Assembly: GCA_031288055.1 (NCBI GenBank)
Contig: JAITSD010000080.1
Coordinates: forward strand, 1-12,235
Reading direction: 5' to 3'
DNA from: Candidatus Opitulatrix roisinitermitis
GTDB lineage: Bacteria > Actinomycetota > Actinomycetes > Actinomycetales > Bifidobacteriaceae
DNA length: 12,235 nt
Shown here: piece after piece, positions 1 to 6,384 of the stretch
Layout of the letters: each line of letters starts with the position of its first letter
Numbering within the stretch: position 1 is the first letter of the stretch
Position numbers and translations under genes: made by a program
Notes under the pieces: generated by a model
Databases searched by the model: none
What the model saw: only the letters and a program-made list of their open reading frames with translations
What the model was told of the DNA's origin: nothing

Positions 1-1
1 A

Positions 2-448
2 AATGCTCCTTTTATGTTAGGTTGGCACCCATGGTTTTCCACAAGAGGAAATATGGATAAAGCTAGTTTACAATTCGTAGCTAAAAAATATGTTTGTGTT
101 AATAGCAGACTTTTACCAATTAATGAAAGCTCTGTGCCAGCTAAATTTAATTTTAGCGAAAATAAAAAACTTAAAAACATTGCCCTAGACGATGCTTTTC
201 TTAATGTAAAAAATAATACCATAAAATTAACTGGAGCCGATGGTCATATCACAATAATTGAAGCTGATAGATCTTATAAAGTTTGGCAAATATGCAGTGC
301 TAACTTCCCCAATGATGAGAATTATAGATTTGGTATTGCTATTGAACCTATGACAGCTTATGCTAATTCATTTAAAACCAAAACTAACTTAATAATTTTA
401 AAACCATCTATTACAATTAAAAATAGTTGGTCAATAGATTTTATTTAA
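2..448 (+). CDS. Aldose 1-epimerase family protein, 3' part
   Basis: This is the C-terminal part of an aldose 1-epimerase (mutarotase, GalM-like) of about 148 residues, and the gene runs off the left edge. The frame is open to the edge and reads NAPF before the first Met at 14, so that Met is internal and not a start. Family marks are GWHPWF (the conserved active-site His region), LDDAF, and AIEPMTAYANSF near the end, whose Glu (codon at 344) corresponds to the catalytic Glu of mutarotases. The last residues form the usual beta-sandwich strand. It interconverts alpha and beta anomers of an aldose, probably galactose, since galactokinase starts 24 bp downstream in the same direction. About half of a normal 300-residue protein is missing. 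It could instead be a hexose-6-phosphate epimerase-like relative, but the galK neighbour favours galactose. Confidence 0.85.
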   Translation, partial: NAPFMLGWHPWFSTRGNMDKASLQFVAKKYVCVNSRLLPINESSVPAKFNFSENKKLKNIALDDAFLNVKNNTIKLTGADGHITIIEADRSYKVWQICSANFPNDENYRFGIAIEPMTAYANSFKTKTNLIILKPSITIKNSWSIDFI

Positions 449-472
449 AACAGATAACTAAAAGGAATTATA

Positions 473-1732
473 ATGAATATAGAAAATTTTAATTACAAAA
501 AATTATATACTGATGTACCTAAAGCCAAAAATCGTTTCAAAAAAACTTTGACTGAATTTCAAAAACATTTTGGTCAAATAATAGATTATAATAAACCTCT
601 ATCAGTTATTTCGGCACCTGGTCGAACTGAAATAGGTGGCAATCACACCGACCATCAGCATGGTTGCGTTTTAGCTGCCGCAATTAATTTAGATGTTTTA
701 ACTTTTGCTATACCAAATAATAGCAACACAATTAATTTATATTCTGATGGTTTTGGTATATCAAAAATTAATTTAAATAACCTAAAACCAGCTAATGATA
801 AAAACGATACTCAAGCTTTGATAAAAGGTATAGCCACTTATTTTGTAAAAAAAGGCTATAAAATAGGTGGTTTTAACGCTTATTTAACATCTAATGTTAT
901 AGTAGGTTCAGGTTTATCGTCTTCAGCCGCTTTTGAAATAGCTGTAGGAGGAGTTTTAAATTTCTTATTCAATAAAAACTCTATAAGCCCTATAGAACTA
1001 GCTATTGCAGGACAATTCGCGGAAAATAATTTTATGAATAAAGCTTCAGGACTAATGGATCAAACAGCTAGTGCAGTGGGTGGTTTTGTGTCAATTGATT
1101 TCAAAAATCCCACCAAACCAATTATAAAACCAATTCAATACGATTTAACTAAAGCTGATTACGCCTTATGTGTGGTTGATGTTAATGCCTCTCACGCTAA
1201 TTTAACCACAGCCTATTCTCAAATACCTAGAGAGATGAAAATGGTGGCTAATTATTTCAAAAAGGATGTTTTGCGAGATGTAAACGAAAAAAAGTTTTGG
1301 GATAATATTGCCAAAATTCGTCTTAAAACTGGCGACAGACCAGTTTTACGGGCTATACATTTTTTCGGTGAAAATCAAAGAGCTTTAAATGAGGCTAAAT
1401 TGCTTGAAAATAATAATTTAGATGAATTTTTGCTGGAAGTTAGAGCCTCTGGCAATTCATCATATAAATATTTACAAAATATTTATGCCGATATAAATCA
1501 ACAAGCCGTTTCTTTAGCCTTGGCTGCTAGCGAAAAAATACTTTATGAGAATAATCGCCAAAAAACAGCTGTCAGAGTTCACGGAGGCGGTTTTGCAGGA
1601 ACTATATTAGCTTTTGTGCCGCAAGATCTATTAGAGATTTACAAAACTAAGATTGAAAAGATTTTAGGTGCTAAATCCTGTCATATTTTACAAATACGAA
1701 ATACTGGCTACTGGGCTCAATGGCTAAATTAA
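473..1732 (+). CDS. galK: Galactokinase
   Basis: Cytoplasmic GHMP-family kinase that phosphorylates galactose to galactose 1-phosphate with ATP, the first committed Leloir step. All three family motifs are present: the galactokinase signature APGRTEIGGNHTDHQHG (residues 48-64), the ATP-binding glycine/serine loop VGSGLSSSAAFE (144-155), and the C-terminal RVHGGGFAG (368-376). Asp196 in GLMDQ is the expected catalytic base. At 419 residues it has normal length. The start at 473 has a clear Shine-Dalgarno (AAAGGA at 461-466, six bases upstream). It follows the epimerase gene by 24 bp, so the two are probably cotranscribed. No galT or galE is seen in the window. The stop lies four bases from the end of the convergent symporter gene. 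Confidence 0.96.
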   Translation: MNIENFNYKKLYTDVPKAKNRFKKTLTEFQKHFGQIIDYNKPLSVISAPGRTEIGGNHTDHQHGCVLAAAINLDVLTFAIPNNSNTINLYSDGFGISKINLNNLKPANDKNDTQALIKGIATYFVKKGYKIGGFNAYLTSNVIVGSGLSSSAAFEIAVGGVLNFLFNKNSISPIELAIAGQFAENNFMNKASGLMDQTASAVGGFVSIDFKNPTKPIIKPIQYDLTKADYALCVVDVNASHANLTTAYSQIPREMKMVANYFKKDVLRDVNEKKFWDNIAKIRLKTGDRPVLRAIHFFGENQRALNEAKLLENNNLDEFLLEVRASGNSSYKYLQNIYADINQQAVSLALAASEKILYENNRQKTAVRVHGGGFAGTILAFVPQDLLEIYKTKIEKILGAKSCHILQIRNTGYWAQWLN

Positions 1733-1755
1733 TTAGCTATTGGCTTATTTTTTTT
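1731..1755 (+). terminator. Weak intrinsic terminator candidate after galK
   Basis: A seven-position stem with one T-T mismatch (AATTAGC 1731-1737 against GCTTATT 1743-1749, loop TATTG) runs straight into a T tract (1748-1755). It begins within the galK stop codon and overlaps the end of the convergent symporter gene. The stem is short and AT-rich, so this is only a plausible terminator. Confidence 0.35.
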
Positions 1756-3185
1756 AGAGTTAATTTACTAACCACAATTATTATCAAAAAAGACAAAATA
1801 AAACCTGGTAAAATTGAATAAACGGCTGAAACAACTGGCAAAATAGGCCATGCAAACACAGTCATTGAACCAACTAGCATACCTAATATAGCAGCCGATC
1901 CAGTAACTTTTTTCCAGTAAAGCAATAATAAAACTAAAGGTCCAAAAGTTGCCCCTAAACCAGCCCAAGCGGTTGAAACCAAATCCATAACCGAATTATC
2001 TGGATTAATTGCTAACAAAAAACTCATTATAGCCACCACTAATGCCACATAACGATTAATTAACAATTCCTTTTTAGCTGATAAATTACCGTGTATAACA
2101 GTGCTATAAAGATCAACACTAACCGATGATGACACCATCAACATTTGCGAAGCTACGGTTGATAAAATAGCCGCTAAAACAGCACATAAAATTAAACCTC
2201 CAATAAATGATAAAACAAAATTACCATTAATTACAAATATATTTTCAGTTATTAATGCAAACAATTTTTCACTATCCAAATGATTTAAACTATTATTACC
2301 AACAAAAGATCTACCAATCTCCCCTATTAAAATAGCTGATATTAAACAAATAAAACACCAAACAATAGCCATAAATCCTGAGCGTCTTATTTTAGTAACA
2401 TCTTTTTGAGCCATAAACCGTATAAGTATATGAGGCATTCCGAAATAGCCTAACGCCCAAGACATTGATGATATTATCTCTATTACTAAATTACCCCCCG
2501 ATAAATTATTTATGGGACTTACCGCAAATGCTCCCGATAAACCACCTAGAACCCAAAAAGCTGCTATTGGCACAGCCATAATGCCAGCTAACATAAATAT
2601 ACCTTGAACAACACTATTCCAGGAAATTGACAAAAAGCCACCCAAAAGCGTATAACAAACTATAATAGCAGCTGTAATTAATAAAGAGACATAATAGTTT
2701 AAGCCAAAAGTATAAGAAAAGAATTTACCACCTGCCTCAAAACCAGAGGCTGTATAAAGTGTAAAATAAATTATAATAATCAAAGATGATAAAACTTTAA
2801 CTAAATAAATTGCTAAATTGTATTCTGTATGAATAAGCTTAGAAAATAGAGAGGGAATAGTTATAGTATTTTTATATTTTTCAGAAACTATTCTAATCTT
2901 TTTCGCAACTATTGTCCAATTTAGAATAGTGCCTATTAAAAGACCAAGTGCTATCCACATTTCACCTGTGCCTGCTATATATATAGCACCTGGTAAACCC
3001 ATAAAAAGCCAAGCCGACATATCAGCCGTTTCAACCGCCAAAGCTGTTACCACAGTACCTAAAGAGCGGGAACCAAAAATATAGTCTTCAGTGGTTTTAA
3101 CTTTACGCCAAGTGGTTAAACCTATAGCAATGGTTATAGACAAAAAAACAATAAAAGCTAAACAAACACCCGAATTAAAAGTCAT
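1737..3185 (-). CDS. putP: Sodium/solute symporter, PutP type (paralog 1)
   Basis: Inner-membrane sodium:solute symporter (SSS family), closest in my reading to the sodium/proline symporter PutP; 482 residues with the family's usual run of about 13 hydrophobic helices. The Na+ site of E. coli PutP is conserved: ADMSAWL places Asp55 and Ser57 at the same numbers, and LSTVASQ carries the helix-8 Ser/Thr pair (Ser342, Thr343). EDYIFGSRSLG, GLPGAIY, GGFLSISW and ALGYFGMPHIL are also family marks. It lies 58 bp downstream of a second PutP-like gene and is probably cotranscribed with it. No convincing Shine-Dalgarno precedes the start. Glu150 in TASGFEAGG sits where the paralog and E. coli PutP have Val, a buried charge that could alter substrate choice. 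Proline is the default substrate but is not proven. Confidence 0.88.
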   Translation of the reverse strand: MTFNSGVCLAFIVFLSITIAIGLTTWRKVKTTEDYIFGSRSLGTVVTALAVETADMSAWLFMGLPGAIYIAGTGEMWIALGLLIGTILNWTIVAKKIRIVSEKYKNTITIPSLFSKLIHTEYNLAIYLVKVLSSLIIIIYFTLYTASGFEAGGKFFSYTFGLNYYVSLLITAAIIVCYTLLGGFLSISWNSVVQGIFMLAGIMAVPIAAFWVLGGLSGAFAVSPINNLSGGNLVIEIISSMSWALGYFGMPHILIRFMAQKDVTKIRRSGFMAIVWCFICLISAILIGEIGRSFVGNNSLNHLDSEKLFALITENIFVINGNFVLSFIGGLILCAVLAAILSTVASQMLMVSSSVSVDLYSTVIHGNLSAKKELLINRYVALVVAIMSFLLAINPDNSVMDLVSTAWAGLGATFGPLVLLLLYWKKVTGSAAILGMLVGSMTVFAWPILPVVSAVYSILPGFILSFLIIIVVSKLTLKKISQ

Positions 3186-3243
3186 ATTTTAAATATTTTG
3201 CTCAATCTCTACTAGATTTTGGTTATATAACTTCATCAATAAT

Positions 3244-4704
3244 CTATTCTTCATGCAAATGACGAGCTAAGGGCTTTTTATAAGTAATTTTGCTAACTAT
3301 AATAATAGTTAAAGCAGATGAAATAAAGCCTGGTAAAATTGAATATTGAGCCACTGAAAATGATAAAAGAGGCCAAACTAGAACTACTATTAAACCAGTT
3401 AACATTCCAAAAATTGAGCCCCAAGCTGTAATCTTTTTCCAATACAAAGATAATAAAACTAAAGGCCCAAAAACTGCTCCAAATCCAGCCCAGGCAGTTG
3501 AAACTAAGCCCATAACTGTATTATTTGAATTTATTGCCATAATAAAACCTAAAAAGGCTACCACTATAACGGAAAATCTACTCATATCGAGCTTTTGTTC
3601 GTCTGTTGCTTCATCACTAATTACAGAACTATATATATCTACTGAACTAGAAGTTGAAATCATCAAAAGTTGCGTGGCAGCCGTAGACATAATAGCAGAT
3701 AAAACGGCACAAAAGAAAAATCCAGCTACTAAAATTGATAAAATCGTACCATTTTTAATAAATAAGTAATTTATTACAACGAAAAATAAATTTTCACTAT
3801 TAGCCTGATTTAAAACACCATTACCTATAAAACCCACTCCTAAAATACCTATTAAAACAGCTGATAATAAAGATATAAAACACCAAGTTATAGCAATAGT
3901 AGCAGAACGACGAACTTTAGTTATATCTTTTTGAGCCATATATTTTATAAGAATATGCGGCATGCCAAAATAACCTAACGCCCAAGCTAATGATGAAATA
4001 ATATCACTAGAAGGAGTGGTTATAAAATTTCTAGAAGCTTCTGCTAAAGAACCAATACTACCTGGAGAAACAATAAAAAGGGCTACTGGCACCACCAAAA
4101 TGCTAACTAACATCAGTAAACCTTGAAGCACACTATTCCAAGAAATTGACAAAAAACCACCCAAAAATGTATAAAACACTAAAATAAAAACGGTAAATAA
4201 TAGACCTGTAAAATAATCAGTACCAAAGACATAGGAAAAAAACTTACCGCCAGCCACAAAACCTGAGGCGGTATAAACAATAAAATAAATAATTATAATA
4301 GATGAAGACAAAACCCTAACTGTAATAAATAGTTTTTTAGAAGTTGTTTGACTAATATTAGCAAAAAATTCAGGTATAGTCGTAGCATTACCAACCTCTT
4401 GAGACCTATTTCTAATTCGTTTAGCCACCAATAACCAATTTAAAATAGTACCTAACAAAAGACCAACGGCTATCCAAGCTTGGCCTGTACCAGCTAAATA
4501 TATAGCGCCTGGCAAACCCATAAAAAGCCAAGCCGACATATCCGCTGCCTCAGCCGAAAGTGCCGACACCAAAGTACCTAACGAACGAGAACCAATAATA
4601 TAGTCTTCTGTAGTTTTCACCTTGCGGTATCCAATCACACCTATTATGATAGTACCTACTGCATAAACTATGAAGGCTAATAGTATAAAACTATTAGAAT
4701 ACAT
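3244..4704 (-). CDS. putP: Sodium/solute symporter, PutP type (paralog 2)
   Basis: Second PutP-like SSS symporter, 486 residues, probably importing proline with Na+ across the inner membrane. Asp55 and Ser57 in ADMSAWL and Ser340-Thr341 in MSTAATQ match the E. coli PutP Na+-binding residues by number, and TASGFVAGG has the usual Val150. It aligns with the downstream paralog almost without gaps, so the two arose by tandem duplication and have since diverged substantially. It is first in the two-gene minus-strand unit, and its promoter must lie in 4705-4898 or further into the repeat array. I see no good Shine-Dalgarno before the ATG at 4704. A hydrophilic tail (KKPLARHLHEE) ends the protein. 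Confidence 0.9.
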   Translation of the reverse strand: MYSNSFILLAFIVYAVGTIIIGVIGYRKVKTTEDYIIGSRSLGTLVSALSAEAADMSAWLFMGLPGAIYLAGTGQAWIAVGLLLGTILNWLLVAKRIRNRSQEVGNATTIPEFFANISQTTSKKLFITVRVLSSSIIIIYFIVYTASGFVAGGKFFSYVFGTDYFTGLLFTVFILVFYTFLGGFLSISWNSVLQGLLMLVSILVVPVALFIVSPGSIGSLAEASRNFITTPSSDIISSLAWALGYFGMPHILIKYMAQKDITKVRRSATIAITWCFISLLSAVLIGILGVGFIGNGVLNQANSENLFFVVINYLFIKNGTILSILVAGFFFCAVLSAIMSTAATQLLMISTSSSVDIYSSVISDEATDEQKLDMSRFSVIVVAFLGFIMAINSNNTVMGLVSTAWAGFGAVFGPLVLLSLYWKKITAWGSIFGMLTGLIVVLVWPLLSFSVAQYSILPGFISSALTIIIVSKITYKKPLARHLHEE

Positions 4705-4898
4705 AAATAAAGTCTAACATTGCTGTTTACAAATACATAGCTATTTACGATACGAAACCTAGCTTAATTGATTTTTTAATAAGCTCAAAAAAACTTATTT
4801 TTTTAACTTTTAAGATAAAAAGATAAATTACAGTAAACTAGTATTATAAACATTATAAACTAAATTAGCTAAAACTAATATAATGGGTTTTATGGTGT
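4705..4898. other. AT-rich intergenic stretch upstream of the symporter pair
   Basis: No coding potential is visible. It should contain the minus-strand promoter of the symporter genes, but I find no hexamer pair good enough to mark. On the plus strand AATAAG (4778-4783) and CTTATT (4794-4799) can pair and are followed by Ts, and AGCTTA/TAAGCT (4761-4766, 4780-4785) form a second inverted repeat. No plus-strand gene ends here, so their role is unclear. Confidence 0.4.
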
Positions 4899-5316
4899 CC
4901 CATAAGTTAAGCGAAAAATGAGCGACCATGTAACACTGCCCGCATATACGCTAGACGATGGGTATATAAAAAATTTAATATTAAGCCCCCATCGGCTCAA
5001 TTGAAGCAAAGCGACCAGGCAACACTGCCCGTTGGCCGCTAGACGATGGGTATATAAAAAATTTAATATTAGACCCCCATCGGCTCAATTGAAGCAAAGC
5101 GACCAGGCAACACTGCCCGCATATACGCTAGACGATGGGTGTATAAAAATTTAATATTAGGCCCCCATCGGCTCAATTGAAGCGAAACGACCAGGCAACA
5201 CTGCCCGTTGGCCGCTAGACGATGGGTGTATAAAAATTTAATATTAGGCTCCCATCGGCTCAATTGAAGCAAAGCGACCAGGCAACACTGCCCGTTGGCC
5301 GCTAGACGATGTGGGG
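4899..5316. repeat. Five-unit ~88-bp tandem array of foldable GC-rich units next to tRNA-Glu
   Basis: Five units with 63-64 bp GC-rich cores at 4899-4962 (decayed), 4988-5050, 5076-5139, 5164-5226 and 5251-5313 (right end altered), joined by 24-25 bp AT-rich linkers containing ATTTAATATTA. Core starts are 87-89 bp apart. Intact cores begin CCCATCG and end CGATGGG, an exact 7-bp inverted repeat. Two core versions exist, differing just after the ACACTGCCCG segment: CATATACGC in units 1 and 3, TTGGCCGC in units 2, 4 and 5. The right end of each unit is the reverse complement of tRNA-Glu nucleotides 4 to about 14 (to 20 in the TTGGCCGC form). The left end TTAGGCCCCCATCG, varied by a base in some units, matches the flank and start of that tRNA. 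It is not CRISPR: the linkers are nearly identical, not unique spacers. I do not recognise the family. Confidence 0.9.
5164..5226 (-). ncRNA. Candidate structured RNA unit (minus strand), one representative
   Basis: Read on the minus strand, the core folds into a three-way junction. P1 is CCCATCG/CGATGGG. P2 pairs AGCGGCC with GGTCGYT and carries an inner hairpin GGGCA-GTGT-TGCCT. P3 is GCTT/GAGC with loop CAATT. Several pairs are G-U on the minus strand and would be A-C mismatches on the plus strand. The difference between this unit (GGTCGTT) and its neighbours (GGTCGCT) swaps a G-C for a G-U pair, so pairing survives only on the minus strand. This suggests a minus-strand RNA, perhaps in the leader of the symporter genes downstream. 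Expression is unproven, and DNA-level function or a dead repeat family remain possible. Confidence 0.35.
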
Positions 5317-5343
5317 TTGTTAGGCCCCCATCGTCTAGCGGCC
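5297..5343. repeat. Long inverted repeat joining last array unit and tRNA-Glu 5' half
   Basis: GGCCGCTAGACGATG (5297-5311) is the exact reverse complement of CATCGTCTAGCGGCC (5329-5343). After a one-base bulge (T5312) the pairing continues with GGGG (5313-5316) against CCCC (5325-5328), leaving an eight-base loop. The right arm is the first half of the tRNA, so this hairpin would compete with tRNA folding in a transcript that starts upstream. Confidence 0.9.
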
Positions 5344-5396
5344 TAGGACGCTGGCTTCTCATGCCAGTAACACGGGTTCAAATCCCGTTGGGGGTA
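5324..5396 (+). tRNA. tRNA-Glu (anticodon CTC)
   Basis: A full cloverleaf of 73 nt. The acceptor GCCCCCA pairs with TGGGGGT (one G-U). The D stem is GTC/GAC. The anticodon arm is CTGGC-TTCTCAT-GCCAG with CTC at 34-36, the variable loop TAAC, and the T arm ACGGG-TTCAAAT-CCCGT, with discriminator A5396. CCA is not encoded. The ATCGTCTAG...CCTAGGAC segment is the usual bacterial tRNA-Glu D region. CTC reads GAG only, so a TTC isoacceptor for the commoner GAA must exist elsewhere. No promoter lies immediately upstream, where the last array unit sits. The nearest promoter-like sequence is TATAAA in the linker at 5229-5234. Confidence 0.95.
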
Positions 5397-5401
5397 CAGT
5401 T

Positions 5402-5419
5402 CTTTAGTAAACCCTAAAG
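5402..5419 (+). terminator. Hairpin just after tRNA-Glu
   Basis: CTTTAG and CTAAAG form a perfect 6-bp stem with loop TAAACC five bases after the tRNA. The T run that would make it a classic terminator is not adjacent (TAAGGCTTTTC follows), so it may be a 3' processing or weak termination signal. Confidence 0.3.
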
Positions 5420-5478
5420 TAAGGCTTTTCAAAATTACTCTCTTCTTTTTTATTCACAATTTTTAAAATACTATATAA

Positions 5479-5546
5479 AAAAATAACAATTTTATTAGAA
5501 AATTATCAGGCTATTAAGTGTTTTTTTTTTTTGGAATAATTTTAGT
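5479..5546 (+). promoter_or_regulatory. Conserved leader with 12-T tract, copy 1
   Basis: AACAATTTTATTA, then a partly conserved stretch ending GCTATTAAGTG, twelve Ts (5521-5532), and GGAATAATTTTAGT directly before the ATG. The same layout precedes the second secreted-protein gene, so it is probably a promoter/leader module. TGG-AATAAT (5532-5540) resembles an extended -10 one base off TATAAT. Its expected start point would fall on or beside the ATG, implying a leaderless message. Alternatively GGA at 5533 is a Shine-Dalgarno with long spacing. Confidence 0.5.
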
Positions 5547-6224
5547 ATGGAAATTAGAAAAACCAGTATGGAAATTAGGAAAATTAATATAGAAAATAGG
5601 AAAAATTGGAATAAGTTCTCATTTAAAAAATTAGGAATTATATTTTGTTTATTTTTATTCGGAGTTGTAACTTTTATAAGTGGTAATTTAGCCCAAGTTA
5701 GTGCGGCAACTAGCTCAACAGTTTTGCCAGTAGCTAAAGGCGGGACTGGGGCTAATTCAGCAAGTCAAGCTAGAACTAATTTAAACGCTCAAGAAACCTT
5801 AGTTAGTGGCACGAATATTAAAAGCGTTTTTGGACAATCTTTATTAGGTTCGGGGAATTTTAGAACACTTACAGTAGATAAAACCAGTGGCTTAGCAGTT
5901 GGAGAAAGTACAATAATACGCGGCACTGGTAACCCCGTAGTTTTTTATGGCATAGCTTGTGGGTTTTCCACAGGCATTTGTTCGTGGACGCAACCGGCTT
6001 TTAATGATAGTGATCTTATATATGATGCTGGGGACGGTGTTGTAAAAAGTTTCCATAAAGCATCTGATAGTGGAACACCAAGTATTAGTTTAAAATTGTT
6101 CGGAGATGATTGGGTTTACGGTTGGGCTAGAGGATTGATAATGACCTCTTCTGGAAGTTTTAATTGTGATTTGTATAAAACACGCGGTATAGGCTTTTAC
6201 TTTCATATAACAAAAATACGTTAA
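5547..6224 (+). CDS. Small secreted protein with phage-tail-fibre-like motif (copy 1)
   Basis: A 225-residue exported protein of unknown role. A basic N-terminus leads into a hydrophobic segment (about residues 29-47) and a likely signal-peptidase site after QVSA. The mature start carries SSTVLPVAKGGTGANSASQ and RTNL, then GTNIKSVFGQSLLGSGNF, both reminiscent of phage tail-fibre repeat motifs. The remaining ~130 residues match nothing I recognise. They contain three cysteines (CGFSTGIC and FNC) and many Gly, Ser and aromatic residues, which suggests a beta-rich binding domain. The first 21 codons are three imperfect 7-codon repeats (MEIRKTS, MEIRKIN, IENRKNW). I keep the first ATG because its distance from the T tract (14 nt) equals that in the sister gene. 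It may be a surface or secreted adhesin, but this is inference. Confidence 0.75.
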   Translation: MEIRKTSMEIRKINIENRKNWNKFSFKKLGIIFCLFLFGVVTFISGNLAQVSAATSSTVLPVAKGGTGANSASQARTNLNAQETLVSGTNIKSVFGQSLLGSGNFRTLTVDKTSGLAVGESTIIRGTGNPVVFYGIACGFSTGICSWTQPAFNDSDLIYDAGDGVVKSFHKASDSGTPSISLKLFGDDWVYGWARGLIMTSSGSFNCDLYKTRGIGFYFHITKIR

Positions 6225-6320
6225 TTTTAAAAAATACTTCTTTTCATAACCAATATTTCTAGTTTTTCAAAAATACCTACTTAAAACACCACCCTTTCAA
6301 TTAACAAATTCATTCATATT

Positions 6321-6384
6321 CTAACAATTTTATTAAAAAAGCATTAAGCTAATTAACTGTTTTTTTTTTTGGAATAATTTTGTT
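6321..6384 (+). promoter_or_regulatory. Conserved leader with 11-T tract, copy 2
   Basis: A second copy of the leader: CTAACAATTTTATTA, then GCTAATTAACTG, eleven Ts (6360-6370) and GGAATAATTTTGTT before the ATG. The distance from GG to ATG is 14 nt in both copies, while the T tract differs by one base. Shared sequence in otherwise drifting AT-rich DNA points to function. Confidence 0.5.

Noticed and set aside
1768..1968. Minus-strand 66-codon open frame
   Set aside because: It lies within the symporter gene in another frame and has no features of its own.
4899..5313. CRISPR array
   Set aside because: The repeated part is longer than the interval between repeats, the intervals are nearly identical rather than unique, and no cas gene is near.
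4899..5313. Integron attC sites
   Set aside because: The units are foldable and of similar length, but the required GTTRRRY and RYYYAAC core sites and cassette genes are absent.
5069..5362. Minus-strand open frame of 97 codons across the repeat array and the tRNA
   Set aside because: It is produced by reading through the tandem repeats, overlaps the tRNA gene in antisense, has no ribosome site and resembles no protein; the period is not a multiple of three in most units.
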